DNA of 32,048 nucleotides. It comes from Thermodesulfobacteriota bacterium (GTDB taxonomy: Bacteria > Desulfobacterota > Deferrimicrobia > Deferrimicrobiales > Deferrimicrobiaceae). The notes beneath the pieces were generated by a model that was not told where the DNA came from, made no database searches, and worked only from the letters and a program-made list of their open reading frames with translations. Made by a program: the position numbers and the translations under genes. Positions 31,127 to 32,048 of this stretch are shown here, piece by piece; the first letter of the stretch is position 1; every line of letters starts with the position of its first letter. The stretch lies in assembly GCA_040758155.1 (NCBI GenBank), contig JBFLWB010000149.1, positions 1 through 32,048 on the forward strand. Reading direction: 5' to 3'.

Positions 31127-32048
31127 TCAGCGGGCCGGGAAGTTCCCTCCCCGGGCGTCCTTCCAGTACGGGAACCAGGCCAGCGACACGAGCGACACCG
31201 AGATGTCGGCCTTCTTCGGGCGGACCTCGCACTTCTCCAGCGCTTCCGAGACCGGGTCGGCGCCCGCCGAGACCTCCGCCGCCTCCTGCTCCATGAGGCT
31301 TTTCAGCTCCTCGAGCTGCCGCTGCAGCGCCTGGACGTTCTCCTCTGCCCGCGCCACGTCCTGCGCCTCCTTCAGCGTCCTTCCCGCCCCGCGGGCGGTG
31401 GTCGCGGCCCGGCCGAGCGCGGACTGGCTCAGCTTCTTCCGGCCCGTCAGCGCGGTGAGGACGGCGGCGCCGAAGGAGATGGCGGTCTGGATCTTCTGCT
31501 GCCCCGCCTCGGCCTTTTCCCGCTCCACGGCCTGCCCCGCGCGCCGGATCCGGTCCTCGAGCGCGGCGATCTTCGGAGCGTACTTCTGCCGCAGCCGCTC
31601 GACCTGCCCGTCCCGTTTCTCGCGGGCGGCCTGCTGCAGCCGGATGCGGAACTCCCGCTCCGTCTCCCCGGGCCCGGACAAGAGCCCCGTGCCCGGGCTC
31701 TTCAGCAGATCGAGCTTCCGGTTCCTGTAGATCCATTCCTTGAAGGCGTTGCCCCATGCGGGGTAGCTCTTCGCCGAGGCCGCATCCGCCGGCGGCTCGC
31801 CGAACGAGGCGTCGGGCGCGTGCGGGAACTTCTCGAGGTCGACGTCCGCAAGCTCCATCTCCCGCGCCTCGTTCCAATCCACCTTCGCGGGGCCTTCGGA
31901 GAAATCGGCCAGCAGGCGGACATCCGCCTTCGCGGAGACGCCGACCTTCGCGTTGGCGTAATAGACCGTCCCCATCCCGAGCAGCGCCGGCTCGTAGAAG
32001 AGGGAGGCGCCTTCCGGCGGCGGGACGCGCACGGGGAGGAAGAGCTGC
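31127..32048 (-). CDS. C-terminal part of a large coiled-coil protein, probably a HerA/DUF87-like ATP-binding protein (cut by window edge)
   Basis: The frame is open to the right edge; about 306 residues are visible and the true start lies outside. The middle region is a long charged coiled coil (EREFRIRLQQAAREKRDGQV and on through KYAPKIAALEDRIRRAGQAV), interrupted by a small helical hairpin-like section AISFGAAVLTALTGRKKLSQ, then a second coil AEENVQALQRQLEELKSLME. The end (EVRPKKADISVSLVSLAWFP) looks like a beta-rich cap. From memory this pattern is found at the C-terminus of HerA/DUF87-type ATP-binding proteins, but no ATPase motif is inside the window to confirm it. The GTG at 32032 is not a credible start because the frame continues upstream. 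The gene ends 59 bases before tctC. Confidence 0.6.
   Translation of the reverse strand, partial: QLFLPVRVPPPEGASLFYEPALLGMGTVYYANAKVGVSAKADVRLLADFSEGPAKVDWNEAREMELADVDLEKFPHAPDASFGEPPADAASAKSYPAWGNAFKEWIYRNRKLDLLKSPGTGLLSGPGETEREFRIRLQQAAREKRDGQVERLRQKYAPKIAALEDRIRRAGQAVEREKAEAGQQKIQTAISFGAAVLTALTGRKKLSQSALGRAATTARGAGRTLKEAQDVARAEENVQALQRQLEELKSLMEQEAAEVSAGADPVSEALEKCEVRPKKADISVSLVSLAWFPYWKDARGGNFPAR

Overview
The window is a GC-rich bacterial chromosome segment, densely packed with 25 protein genes (one cut by the right edge). I see no rRNA, tRNA, insertion sequence or CRISPR array. The mix of an octaheme nitrite reductase, a CXXCH-bearing multi-Ig surface protein, NosL-family copper proteins, a tripartite tricarboxylate transporter and a compact Mla-like operon suggests a Gram-negative anaerobe or facultative respirer of the deltaproteobacterial type (Desulfuromonadales-like or a relative). 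That placement is an inference from gene content and base composition. Many genes start with GTG or TTG, and most same-strand neighbours overlap by 4-8 bases or lie within a few bases.

Left part (1-7.7 kb). An octaheme, ammonia-forming nitrite reductase (29-1738, minus) sits behind an FNR/CRP-type palindrome and a TATAAT box. Upstream come rarD (minus) and a divergent ftsH paralogue (plus). A TerC/Alx membrane protein (minus), a class I glutamine amidotransferase (plus) and a serine-glyoxylate-type aminotransferase (minus) follow. Convergent pairs here are separated by only 1-5 bases.

Central part (7.7-17.1 kb). One long minus-strand gene run reads, in transcription order: SH3-domain exported protein, M48 lipoprotein peptidase, CHASE2-class III adenylate cyclase, MscS channel with a cyclic-nucleotide-binding domain, MlaE permease, a degenerate MlaF-like ATPase, MlaD (MCE) protein, TPR lipoprotein and possibly the aminotransferase. 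Divergent from its head lies a metallo-beta-lactamase-fold protein with the motifs of class II cyclic-nucleotide phosphodiesterases. Synthesis, sensing and breakdown of a cyclic nucleotide are thus encoded side by side, together with envelope lipid-transport and proteolysis genes. This is the strongest candidate for an undescribed system.

Right-central part (17.1-22.6 kb). A seven-gene minus-strand operon encodes a Tat-exported NosL-like protein, a second NosL-like protein, a 101-residue anchored protein of unknown function, an FtsX-type permease, a LolD/MacB-type ATPase, a polytopic Cys-rich membrane protein with CPFC and SCC motifs, and a second FtsX-type permease. Three 26-bp direct repeats precede it. 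It looks like a copper or thiol-related export/assembly machine, and is the second candidate system.

Right part (22.6-32.0 kb). A 919-residue surface protein has two CXXCH motifs, five Ig-like repeats, an Asp-rich linker and a sorting-like tail. It is followed on its transcript by a strong intrinsic terminator and preceded by an AT-rich promoter and a long leader. Then come a LemA-DUF2207 in-frame fusion overlapping tctA, then tctB and tctC, and the C-terminal part of a large coiled-coil protein running off the window.
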